Origin: Plantactinospora sp. KBS50
GTDB taxonomy: Bacteria > Actinomycetota > Actinomycetes > Mycobacteriales > Micromonosporaceae
Direction: 5' to 3'
DNA: 64,000 nt
Assembly (NCBI RefSeq): GCF_002285795.1
Contig: NZ_CP022961.1
Coordinates: forward strand, 4,592,001 to 4,656,000
Shown: positions 21,814 to 29,632 of the stretch, piece after piece
How the letters are laid out: each line of letters opens with the position of its first letter
Position numbering within the stretch: the stretch's first letter is position 1
Translations under genes and position numbers: made by a program
Notes under the pieces: model-generated
Seen by the model: only the letters and a program-made list of their open reading frames with translations
What the model was told of the DNA's origin: nothing
Database searches by the model: none

Positions 21814-23948
21814 CCGCGCGGGACGACAGCACCGTGAACGAATTCGCGGGCCAGGCCGGCGGCGTCGTACAGGCCGGACAGGTCTTCGGTGGCATCCACT
21901 TCCGGGTGGTCAACGAGACCGGGCTGCCGTCGCCGCGCCAACTGCCCCCGGCGACAAAGGGCTTTGTGGACCGTGAGGTACACATCCATCAGCTCGACTC
22001 GTTGCTCGACGAGGCCGAGCTACGAAGCGTCGGCGACACACTGCCGGTGGTGACGATCACCACCATCTCCGGCAGCGCCGGGGTGGGCAAGACGGCGCTT
22101 GCCGTGCACTGGGCACATCGCGTCCGGGAACGCTTTCCCGACGGCGACCTCTACATCAACCTCCGCGGCTACGACGCGGTGCCGCCGTTGACACCGCAGG
22201 AGGCGCTGGAGGGCTTCCTGCGCGCCATGGACGTACCGCCAGAGAAGATTCCGGTGGACCTGCACGACCGAGCCGCGCTCTACCGGTCGCTCACCACCGG
22301 CCGACGGATGCTCGTGCTGCTCGACAACGCCTCCAGCGCCGAACAGGTTCGGCCCCTGCTGCCCGCCGCGCCGAGTTGCATGGCGATCGTCACGAGTCGC
22401 AGCCGACTTTCGGGGCTGGCCGTACGGGACGGCGCCATCCGCGCGACGCTGGACATCCTGACCCCGGCCGACTCGGTACGGCTGCTACGGGCGACGGCGG
22501 GCACGCCGCGAGTGGACGCCGACCCCCGGTCGGCCATGGAGCTGGCAGCCCTCTGCTCGCAGCTTCCACTCGCGCTGCGAATCGTGGCCGACCGGATCAT
22601 CGCGAACCCGGAGACCGAACTCGCCGACTACGTACGAGAATTGCGGGAGGAGGGCGGACGGCTGGACGCCCTGGCCGTCCAGGATGACGAGCTGTCGGCC
22701 GTACGCACGATCTTCTCCTGGTCGTACCGGGCGTTGTCGCCCGAGAACGCCCGGATGTTCCGGCTCCTGGGACTGCACCCCGGCGCTGATCTGTCCGTGC
22801 CGGCGGCCGCACAGCTGGCCGCCGTACCCGTATCGGCCGCACGGCGAAGCCTCGACTCACTGGTGGGCGTCCACCTGCTCGGCCGGGTGGGCGCACACCG
22901 GTACCGGCTGCACGACCTGTTGCGGTTGTACGCGGTGGAGCGGTCCCGACTCGACGAGACGGCCGACGAGGTGGAGCGCGCACGTGACCGGATCCTCCGC
23001 TGGTATCTGGATCGCGCCTACGCCGCGTACCGGATCATCCTCCCGCAGGGTCGGCCGGTCCCAGGATTGGCGGTGACCGACGGGGACCTCCTCTTCGGGG
23101 ACCTTGACGAGGCGTTGCGGTGGTGCGAGGCGGAACGGCTGAACCTGCTGGACATCATCCGCCTGGCCGAGGCCACCGGAAACCACGCGTACGCCTGGCA
23201 GACCGCCCTCGCCTGCATGGCCTTCTTCGAACGGCGGTCGTACTGGAACAGCTGGGTGGACAGTCACCTGATCGGCCTGCGGTGCGCCCGACGTCACGAC
23301 GACCGGGTGGCCGAGGGCTTGCTCCTGCTCTGCCTCGGTGACGCGTACTGGGACCGCAGGCAGCTCGACCAGGCGCTGCATCACTACTCCGCGGCGCTCG
23401 CGGCGGGTCAGGACGCGGGTGACCGGTGGACAGCGGGCTTCGCACTACGCGGCCGCGGGCTCGTGCACGAGGACTCCGGACAGTTCGAGGCCGCGATCGA
23501 GTTCGCCGAGGGATCGCTTGACATGTTCCGGGAGTTGGGTGAGGAGCGCGGCGAGGGGCTCTCCCTGATGAGTCTCGGCAACGCCTTCCGCGGTCTCGGG
23601 CGCTCCGCCGAGGCGATCAACGCGTACGAGTCGGCGACGGCCATCTTCCGCCGGCTCGACAACGCCTGGAGCCAGGCCCTCGTCGAACTGCACCTCGGGC
23701 AGGCACTACGCCAGGCCGCCGACAACGTCGGCGCGTTCACGGTGCTCTCCCGGGCCGGGGAGCGGTTCGGCCGGCTGGGCGACAAACGGCACGCGGCAAT
23801 CGCGGCGGACCACGCCGGTGACGCGGCACTGGCCGACGGCCGGCGCGACGAGGCGCGGAACCTCTGGTCATCGGCGCTGCTCACCCTGGTCAACCTCGAC
23901 GATCCGCTGGCCGCCGAGGTCGAACGCAAGCTGGCCGAGCTGGGATGA
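21810..23948 (+). CDS. STAND NTPase: amyloid-like N-terminal motif, NB-ARC, TPR repeats
   Basis: 712 residues. A short N-terminal tail carries GVVQAGQVFGGIHF (residues 18-31), resembling the RHIM-like amyloid signalling motifs of bacterial NLR-type proteins. NB-ARC follows with Walker A GSAGVGKT (88-95), Walker B RRMLVLLDNAS, the QLPLAL motif and a winged-helix segment ending HRYRLHDLLRLYAVER. The C-terminal 250 residues are TPR-like helical repeats (for example EAINAYESATAIFRRLDN). It lacks the SARP DNA-binding domain of AfsR relatives and any obvious catalytic effector. It may be a switch ATPase that sequesters or nucleates a partner. The upstream GNAT is the nearest candidate partner. Confidence 0.88.
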   Translation: MTARDDSTVNEFAGQAGGVVQAGQVFGGIHFRVVNETGLPSPRQLPPATKGFVDREVHIHQLDSLLDEAELRSVGDTLPVVTITTISGSAGVGKTALAVHWAHRVRERFPDGDLYINLRGYDAVPPLTPQEALEGFLRAMDVPPEKIPVDLHDRAALYRSLTTGRRMLVLLDNASSAEQVRPLLPAAPSCMAIVTSRSRLSGLAVRDGAIRATLDILTPADSVRLLRATAGTPRVDADPRSAMELAALCSQLPLALRIVADRIIANPETELADYVRELREEGGRLDALAVQDDELSAVRTIFSWSYRALSPENARMFRLLGLHPGADLSVPAAAQLAAVPVSAARRSLDSLVGVHLLGRVGAHRYRLHDLLRLYAVERSRLDETADEVERARDRILRWYLDRAYAAYRIILPQGRPVPGLAVTDGDLLFGDLDEALRWCEAERLNLLDIIRLAEATGNHAYAWQTALACMAFFERRSYWNSWVDSHLIGLRCARRHDDRVAEGLLLLCLGDAYWDRRQLDQALHHYSAALAAGQDAGDRWTAGFALRGRGLVHEDSGQFEAAIEFAEGSLDMFRELGEERGEGLSLMSLGNAFRGLGRSAEAINAYESATAIFRRLDNAWSQALVELHLGQALRQAADNVGAFTVLSRAGERFGRLGDKRHAAIAADHAGDAALADGRRDEARNLWSSALLTLVNLDDPLAAEVERKLAELG

Positions 23949-23952
23949 GCGC

Positions 23953-24855
23953 TCAGTGGCGGCGGGCCAGGACGGTCACGCCGGTCCGGCCCACCACGGG
24001 CAGGTAGTCCTCGGGAGCGTCCAGACACGAGAGGCCGTCGGCGGCCGCGACGATGTCCAGCAGCCGCCCGATCAACTCGTCCGGGTCCGGCTGCACGTCC
24101 TCGCAGAGCTGGACGTGGATGGCCCGCAGCTCGTCGCCGATCTCGGCCGGGTCGGTGTCGCGGACCGCGTACGCGTCATGCAGGTGAACGGCGAGCGAGT
24201 CCCACAGCCGCGCGGCGTGCTCGACGACCAGCAACGCGCCGTCGGTCGGCGGACGCTCGGCGAGCACGGCCAGCTCCTCGATCATGCACCGGCCCGCCTG
24301 CACGATGTCGTGCAGCTGCCAGCGGCCGGACACGGCGCCGGCCGCGGCGCCGTCCAGCGTCTCGCGCACCGCGTCCAGCTCGGCGTCGCTCGACGGTCCG
24401 GCCCGGTCCGCGTACGCCAGCAGCCGGGCCGCCAGGCGGCGGTCGGTGGCCGCGTGTTCGGCGACCAGCAGGGCCAGCCGGCGGGCCGGAACGCCGCTGG
24501 CGACCTCAGCCAGGTGCCGTACCTGCGGATCCAGGGGTACGCCCGAGGGCGGCGTGGCCGACGACGACCATGCGAAGTCCTCCCGGAGCGCGGCCATGGT
24601 CAGCGCCACGCCGTGCGAGCACAGCCCGTCGGGGACGGATTCGGCGCAGTCGCACTCGACGGTGAACCCGTCGGCGGTGACGCCCACCCACACCTCGTAC
24701 GGCGGTTGCGCGTCGGCCCGCGCGACGCTGCTGGCGCCCCCACCGGCCGGCTGGATCTGGGCGAGCGCACCCCCGGCCAGCAGCTTGTCGGCCGCTTCGG
24801 CGACCGACGCCCCGGCGGCGGCGCGGACGGCGTCGACATCAATTCGGACAGCCAC
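23953..24855 (-). CDS. SWIM zinc-finger domain protein
   Basis: 300-residue cytoplasmic protein with a SWIM-type zinc-binding motif near residue 70 (ECDCAESVPDGLCSHGVAL, the C-x-C...C-x-H pattern). SWIM domains mediate DNA or protein contacts. The remaining two thirds is helical and acidic, without a motif I recognise. GTG 24855 starts 8 bases after the uvrC stop, so it is probably co-transcribed with uvrC, which suggests but does not prove a DNA-repair-related role. It ends four bases from the convergent STAND gene with no visible terminator between them. Confidence 0.8.
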   Translation of the reverse strand: MAVRIDVDAVRAAAGASVAEAADKLLAGGALAQIQPAGGGASSVARADAQPPYEVWVGVTADGFTVECDCAESVPDGLCSHGVALTMAALREDFAWSSSATPPSGVPLDPQVRHLAEVASGVPARRLALLVAEHAATDRRLAARLLAYADRAGPSSDAELDAVRETLDGAAAGAVSGRWQLHDIVQAGRCMIEELAVLAERPPTDGALLVVEHAARLWDSLAVHLHDAYAVRDTDPAEIGDELRAIHVQLCEDVQPDPDELIGRLLDIVAAADGLSCLDAPEDYLPVVGRTGVTVLARRH

Positions 24856-24863
24856 CCGGACAT

Positions 24864-26819
24864 CTAACCGGTAGACCGCCCGCCGCGCGTGCCGGGGGTC
24901 GGGCTCTCGCTCAGCGCGGCCAGGATCGCCTCGGCGGTCCGCCGGCCGATCCCGGGCACCTCGGTGATCTCGTCGACGCCGGCCGCGGCCAGCCGCTTCA
25001 CCGACCCGAAGTGCCGCAGCAGCGCCTTGCGGCGTACCTCACCCAGGCCCGGCACGTCGTCCAGCCCGGACGCAGTCATCCGCTTGGAGCGGCGCTGCCG
25101 GTGGAAGGTGATGGCGAACCGGTGCGCCTCGTCGCGGACCCGCTGCATCAGATAGAGCGCCTCGGACCCGCGCGGCAGGATCACCGGGAAGTCGTCGCCG
25201 GGCAGCCAGACCTCCTCCATCCGCTTGGCCAGCCCGCACAGCGCGATGTCGTCGATGCCCAGCCCGGCCAGCACCGCCGCCGCGGCGGCGACCTGCGGCT
25301 GGCCGCCGTCCACCACCACCAACTGCGGCGGGTACGCGAACCTGCGCGGCCGGCCGGTCGTGGGGTCGATGCCCGGCCGGTCGGGGTCGACCGCGGTCTC
25401 GTCGCCGATCTCGCCGGTCTCGGCCCGGGTGTCCAGGTAGCGGGCGAACCGGCGGCGCAGCGTCTCGGAGAGCGCCGACAGGTCGTCGGTGGCGCCCCGG
25501 ATGGCGAACCGCCGGTATTCGCCCTTGCGCGGCAGCCCGTCCTCGAACACCACCATGCTGGCCACCACGTCGGTGCCCTGGATCTGCGACACGTCGTAGC
25601 ACTCGATCCGCAGCGGCGCGGTGGCCAGGCCCAGCGCCTCGGCCAGCTCGTCGAGGGCCTGGCCGCGGGTGGTCAGGTCGCCCGAGCGGCGCAGCTTGTG
25701 CCGGGTCAGCGCCTCGGCGGCGTTGCGGCCGACGGTTTCCAGCAGGGTCCGCTTGTCGCCCCGCTGCGGCACCCGCAGCGCGACCCGGCTGCCCCGCTTG
25801 CCGGACAGCCAGTCGGCCAGGGCGTCCGCGTCGGCCGGCAGCGCCGGCACCAGCAGTTCGCGCGGCACGTCCGCCTCGCCGTGCTCGGCGCCGTAGACCT
25901 GAGTGCAGAAGTGGTGCACCAGATCGCCGGTGGACAGCTCCTCAACCTTCTCCACCACCCAGCCGCGCTGGCCGCGTACCCGGCCGTCGCGGACGTGGAA
26001 GACCTGCACGGCCGCCTCCAGCGGATCCTCGGCGAAGGCCACCACGTCGGCGTCGGTGCCGTCACCGAGCACCACGGCCTGCTTCTCGGTGGCCCGGCGC
26101 AGCGCCGCCAGGTCGTCCCGGAGCCGGGCCGCCAGCTCGAACTCCAGCGCCGAGCTGGCCTCGGTCATCTCCCGCTCCAGCCGGCGGGCCATCGTGTCGG
26201 TGCGGCCGGCCATGAAGTCGCAGAAGTTGTCGACGATCTGCCGGTGCTCGGCGGCCGTCACCCGGCCCACGCAGGGCGCCGCGCACTTGCCGATGTCGCC
26301 CAGCAGGCACGGCCGGCCGACCTGGCCGGCCCGCTTGAACACCCCGGACGAGCAGGTGCGCGCCGGGAAGACCCGCAACAGCAGGTCGAGCGTCTCGCGG
26401 ATCGCCCAGGCGTGCGAGTACGGCCCGAAGTAGCGCACCCCCTTGCGCTTGGCGCCGCGCATCACCTGTAGCCGGGGGAACTCCTCGTCCAGGGTGACCG
26501 CCAGGTAGGGGTAGGACTTGTCGTCCCGGTAGCGCACGTTGAAGCGCGGGTCGTACTGCTTGATCCAGGTGAACTCCTGCTGGAGCGCCTCGACCTCGGT
26601 GCCCACCGTGATCCAGTCCACCGCGGCGGCGGTGGTGACCATCTGCCGGGTGCGCTGGTGCAGTCCCCACGGGTCGGCGAAGTAGGAATTGAGGCGGCTG
26701 CGCAGGTTCTTCGCCTTGCCGACGTAGATCACCCGGCCGGTGGCGTCCCGGAAGCGGTAGACACCCGGCGACTCCGGAATGGTGCCGGGAGCGGGGCGGT
26801 ACGTCGACGGATCTGCCAC
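24864..26819 (-). CDS. uvrC: Excinuclease ABC subunit UvrC
   Basis: Nuclease subunit that makes both incisions in nucleotide excision repair. The 651-residue protein has the N-terminal GIY-YIG domain ([22 protein letters not shown]), the cysteine-containing [15 protein letters not shown], and a UVR (UvrB-binding) segment. The RNase H-like C-terminal nuclease half follows with [24 protein letters not shown] and VVDGGQPQV, then tandem helix-hairpin-helix motifs ending near residue 640. GTG 26819 has TACCCT six bases upstream, which supports a leaderless start. Its usual neighbour rapZ is displaced by the inserted operon. Confidence 0.97.
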   Translation of the reverse strand: MADPSTYRPAPGTIPESPGVYRFRDATGRVIYVGKAKNLRSRLNSYFADPWGLHQRTRQMVTTAAAVDWITVGTEVEALQQEFTWIKQYDPRFNVRYRDDKSYPYLAVTLDEEFPRLQVMRGAKRKGVRYFGPYSHAWAIRETLDLLLRVFPARTCSSGVFKRAGQVGRPCLLGDIGKCAAPCVGRVTAAEHRQIVDNFCDFMAGRTDTMARRLEREMTEASSALEFELAARLRDDLAALRRATEKQAVVLGDGTDADVVAFAEDPLEAAVQVFHVRDGRVRGQRGWVVEKVEELSTGDLVHHFCTQVYGAEHGEADVPRELLVPALPADADALADWLSGKRGSRVALRVPQRGDKRTLLETVGRNAAEALTRHKLRRSGDLTTRGQALDELAEALGLATAPLRIECYDVSQIQGTDVVASMVVFEDGLPRKGEYRRFAIRGATDDLSALSETLRRRFARYLDTRAETGEIGDETAVDPDRPGIDPTTGRPRRFAYPPQLVVVDGGQPQVAAAAAVLAGLGIDDIALCGLAKRMEEVWLPGDDFPVILPRGSEALYLMQRVRDEAHRFAITFHRQRRSKRMTASGLDDVPGLGEVRRKALLRHFGSVKRLAAAGVDEITEVPGIGRRTAEAILAALSESPTPGTRGGRSTG

Positions 26820-26984
26820 GCCACCAGGGTAGTCCGACCCCCTGTCACGAATTGCGATCCCGTGTCCGGGCCGGCCGCGTAGGGAAAACCCCGATTCCTC
26901 GGTCCCGGCCCGTCCGTAGCGTCGCAGCCGTGACCGGCGCCCCGTTGCGGTGACCGGTCCGCATCACGGTGACGGAGGAATGAG

Positions 26985-27502
26985 ATGCGACGTCTGGCGG
27001 TGCCCGTACTCCTGCTCGCCCTGCTGGCCCCGGTGGCCTGCTCGGCCGGCGACGGGCCGTCGATCATCGGTTCGGACCCGGTGGCCGACGGCGATGACGG
27101 CACGGACGGCGGCCTGCTCGACGGCGGCGCGGCGGCGGCCCCGCCCGCGTGTCCGTTCAGCGCGGCCGACATCTCGGAGCTGGTCGGCCGGAAGCTTGTC
27201 GAGGAGGGCAAATGCTCGTTCGGCGACGGCAAGGGGTGGCCAGCCTCAGCATCACCACCTCCTCGAAGCTGGCCGGCGAGGCGACCTACGACTACCAGCG
27301 CCAGCAGGCCGACCCGCAGTACGACCGGGTGATCGATCTCGAAGCCGGGGACCGGGCGTACCTGGCGGCCAAGGACATCCGGGCCGAGGCCGTGCTGATC
27401 TCCGATCAGGGCGCCTACACCGTGACGATGAGCAGTTTCAGCTTCGACCTGGACCGGTACGAGCGGACCCTGCGCGCCATCCTCGACAAGATCCTGGCCT
27501 GA
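26985..27502 (+). pseudogene. DUF3558-like lipoprotein interrupted by a one-base frameshift
   Basis: ATG 26985 has a good GAGGAA ribosome binding site and opens a lipoprotein signal peptide (MRRLAVPVLLLALLAPVAC with lipobox PVAC). A Gly/Asp linker and CPFSAADISELVGRKLVEEGKCSFGDGKG follow. The continuation VASLSITTSSKLAGEA... to the stop at 27502 lies one frame over. Adding one G in the GGGG run at 27233-27236 restores a protein of about 172 residues, the size of its neighbour. As with yvcK, this may be a true mutation or an indel in assembly. The paired cysteines resemble DUF3558-type secreted lipoproteins of unknown function. Confidence 0.75.
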
Positions 27503-27516
27503 TCGGAGCCGCCGCC

Positions 27517-28065
27517 ATGTCCTCGTCCCACCCCGTGCGCCGGTCCCGCCCCCTGCTCGCGCTCGCCCTGCTGGCGGTGCTGGCCGGCTGCGGCCGGGCC
27601 GGCGACGACGCCGGAACCGCCGCACCGGCCTTCCCGCCCGACCTCGTCGCCAGCGACGAACCGGCCGCGCCCACCGCGGACGATGAGCCGGCACCGGCCG
27701 AACTGCCCGACGCCTGCGCGTTGCTGCCCAGGGCGGACGCCGAGAAGCTGGCCGGTACGCCGTTGGACGACCCGATCGCGGTCCGCGAGACCTGCACCTA
27801 CACCGCCCCGGTGAGCGGGCCGACCGCGCAGGTGGAGGTGTACGTCGGGGACGGCGCCAAGAAGATGCTGGACGTCGACCGCGAGCTGGGCCACGAGCTG
27901 ACGCCGCTGACCGGCGCCGGTGACGAGGGCTACCTGGAGGACGGGAACGCGTTCTTCGCCCGGTCCGGCGTCTGGGTGTCCATCCGGCTGGTCCGGCTCA
28001 ACGACCCGGCGGAGAACCGCGGGCCGCTGACGGCCGCCGCGCGCGCCGCCGCCGGCCGGATGTGA
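27517..28065 (+). CDS. DUF3558-like lipoprotein
   Basis: 182-residue predicted lipoprotein. The signal peptide ends in the lipobox LAGC (about residue 26). An Ala/Pro/Asp-rich linker follows, then a globular domain with DACALLPRADAEKLAGTPL and RETCTYTAP. This two-cysteine layout recalls DUF3558 lipoproteins. Function is unknown. It starts 14 bases after the frameshifted paralogue and its stop overlaps the next lipoprotein gene by 4 bp (GTGA), so the three genes form an operon of surface lipoproteins. Confidence 0.8.
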   Translation: MSSSHPVRRSRPLLALALLAVLAGCGRAGDDAGTAAPAFPPDLVASDEPAAPTADDEPAPAELPDACALLPRADAEKLAGTPLDDPIAVRETCTYTAPVSGPTAQVEVYVGDGAKKMLDVDRELGHELTPLTGAGDEGYLEDGNAFFARSGVWVSIRLVRLNDPAENRGPLTAAARAAAGRM

Positions 28066-29585
28066 CAGGCGTGCGCCCGGCGCGTACCCGGGTCCTGCGG
28101 GCGAGGCGGGCCACGGCACCGCCGCCCGGCGGTCCGCGCCGGGCGCGGGCGCTGCTCGCGGGCGCGGTGGCCGCGCTGGTCCTGCTCGCCGGCTGCGGCC
28201 CCGGGCGCCCGGACGGGTCCGGGTCCCCGGGCGGCACCGGCCAGGACGACCTGCGGTACGGCGCTCCGCCGGCGCCCGGTCCGGGCGTCACCCTCCAGCC
28301 GGACGTGGTGATCGTCGGCGGGGGCGGCCGGTCGATCCGGTCGGTGAGTGCCGACGGGCTGACCTGGCGCATCGACGGGCGGGCCGGCCGCGCGGGTGAG
28401 CTGACGCCCGGCAAGGTCATGTTCCTGACCGGGCGCGCCGTGGGCCGGGTGCTCGATGTCGGGCACGACGGCCGGGACCTGTTGGTGACGGTCGGCCCGG
28501 TGGACATCACCGAGGTGATCCGGGACGGCACCTTCGACAGGAAGGGCATCGCCCTCGACGAGCCGGTGATCTACCCGGCCGGCGAGCCGTTCTGGGCCGA
28601 GGACGAACCCGCGCCGCCGAGCCGGGCCGGCCGGGCCGGACCGGCGGTCCGCGTGCCGCTGCGGGCCGGCGGCGACCAGCCGCCCCCGCAGCGCGGTGGC
28701 GGCGGGGTCACCACCAGGTCGCACGGCTACTCGGTCTATTCGAGCTGCTGCACCGACGGCGTCGGGGTCCACTTCGGGTACGACGACGGCGGGGTCCGGC
28801 TGGCCGGCACCACCACGCTCACCTTCCGGCGCCCGGACGCCACCTTCCACCTCGCCATCGGGGGCGGCACGGTGACCCGGGCCGAGCTGGAGATCAGCGG
28901 CGGGTTCGGCATCAAGGTGGAGTTCGAGGCCGGCATCCAGGACGGGCAGAACCACCGCAAGGCGTTCCCGGTCGGGGTGGACCTGTCGTTCCCGATCGGT
29001 CAGGTGATCGGGATCCCGCTCAGCTTCACGGTCAGTCAGACCCTGGCCGTACGGACCGCGTTCGGCGCCAAGCTGGGCACGATCAAGGGGTCCGGGGAGT
29101 TCTCCCTGGCCGGGTCGCTCGGCTTCGGGTACGCCGGCGGGCGCTTCGGCCCGCGGGTGAGCACGAACGTGCAGCGCCGGGCCAGCCTGCTCAACTCGCT
29201 CACCGGAGTCCCGGTCGGGGTGATGGGCCTGGTGATCGAGCACGGCGTGCGGTTCACGGTGGGGATCAGTGCGTTCCTGTTCACCGCGGGTGTCTACTTC
29301 GAGCTGACCACCGCGTACGGGAGCACGCTGGGCTCGGCGCTGGGTGCGCCGTACGCGCAGTGCCGGGGGGTGGGGCTGGGCGTGCACGCGGTGTTCGGCA
29401 TCGGCTACCGCATCCTGGAGCCCGTGGTGAAGGTGATCAACAAGTTCCTCAGCCTGCTGACACCCGTCACGGGCCGGCCGATCCCCCCGATCAGCACCGA
29501 ACACGGCATCAGCACCCGGAGCACGGTCTACCGCAACTCAGAGGTCATCCCGAACTCTCCCATCTGCGGCCGCCCGCCGGTCTGA
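28062..29585 (+). CDS. Lipoprotein of unknown function, beta-rich, 507 aa
   Basis: N-terminus of about 30 residues rich in Arg, then a hydrophobic stretch and lipobox (LVLLAGC, Cys about residue 45). A small beta domain with DVVIVGGGGRSIRSV and PGKVMFLTGRAVGRVLDV follows. After a Pro/Gly/Arg linker there is a C-terminal 280-residue domain of alternating hydrophobic strands, starting GYSVYSSCCTDGVGVHFGYDDGGV and including FHLAIGGGTVTRAELEISGGFGIKVEFEAGI. The strand pattern suggests a beta-sheet or barrel-like fold, but I recognise no family. The GTG start overlaps the upstream stop, so it is coupled to the two small lipoproteins. Confidence 0.75.
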   Translation: MTGVRPARTRVLRARRATAPPPGGPRRARALLAGAVAALVLLAGCGPGRPDGSGSPGGTGQDDLRYGAPPAPGPGVTLQPDVVIVGGGGRSIRSVSADGLTWRIDGRAGRAGELTPGKVMFLTGRAVGRVLDVGHDGRDLLVTVGPVDITEVIRDGTFDRKGIALDEPVIYPAGEPFWAEDEPAPPSRAGRAGPAVRVPLRAGGDQPPPQRGGGGVTTRSHGYSVYSSCCTDGVGVHFGYDDGGVRLAGTTTLTFRRPDATFHLAIGGGTVTRAELEISGGFGIKVEFEAGIQDGQNHRKAFPVGVDLSFPIGQVIGIPLSFTVSQTLAVRTAFGAKLGTIKGSGEFSLAGSLGFGYAGGRFGPRVSTNVQRRASLLNSLTGVPVGVMGLVIEHGVRFTVGISAFLFTAGVYFELTTAYGSTLGSALGAPYAQCRGVGLGVHAVFGIGYRILEPVVKVINKFLSLLTPVTGRPIPPISTEHGISTRSTVYRNSEVIPNSPICGRPPV

Positions 29586-29632
29586 CCCTCCTGGGTTGGA
29601 TCGTTGTTGCCGGGGCATGCCATGATCCGGCC

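Noticed and set aside
21810-23948. An AfsR/SARP-type antibiotic regulator
   Set aside because: The NB-ARC and TPR parts resemble AfsR, but the N-terminal DNA-binding and bacterial activation domains are absent.
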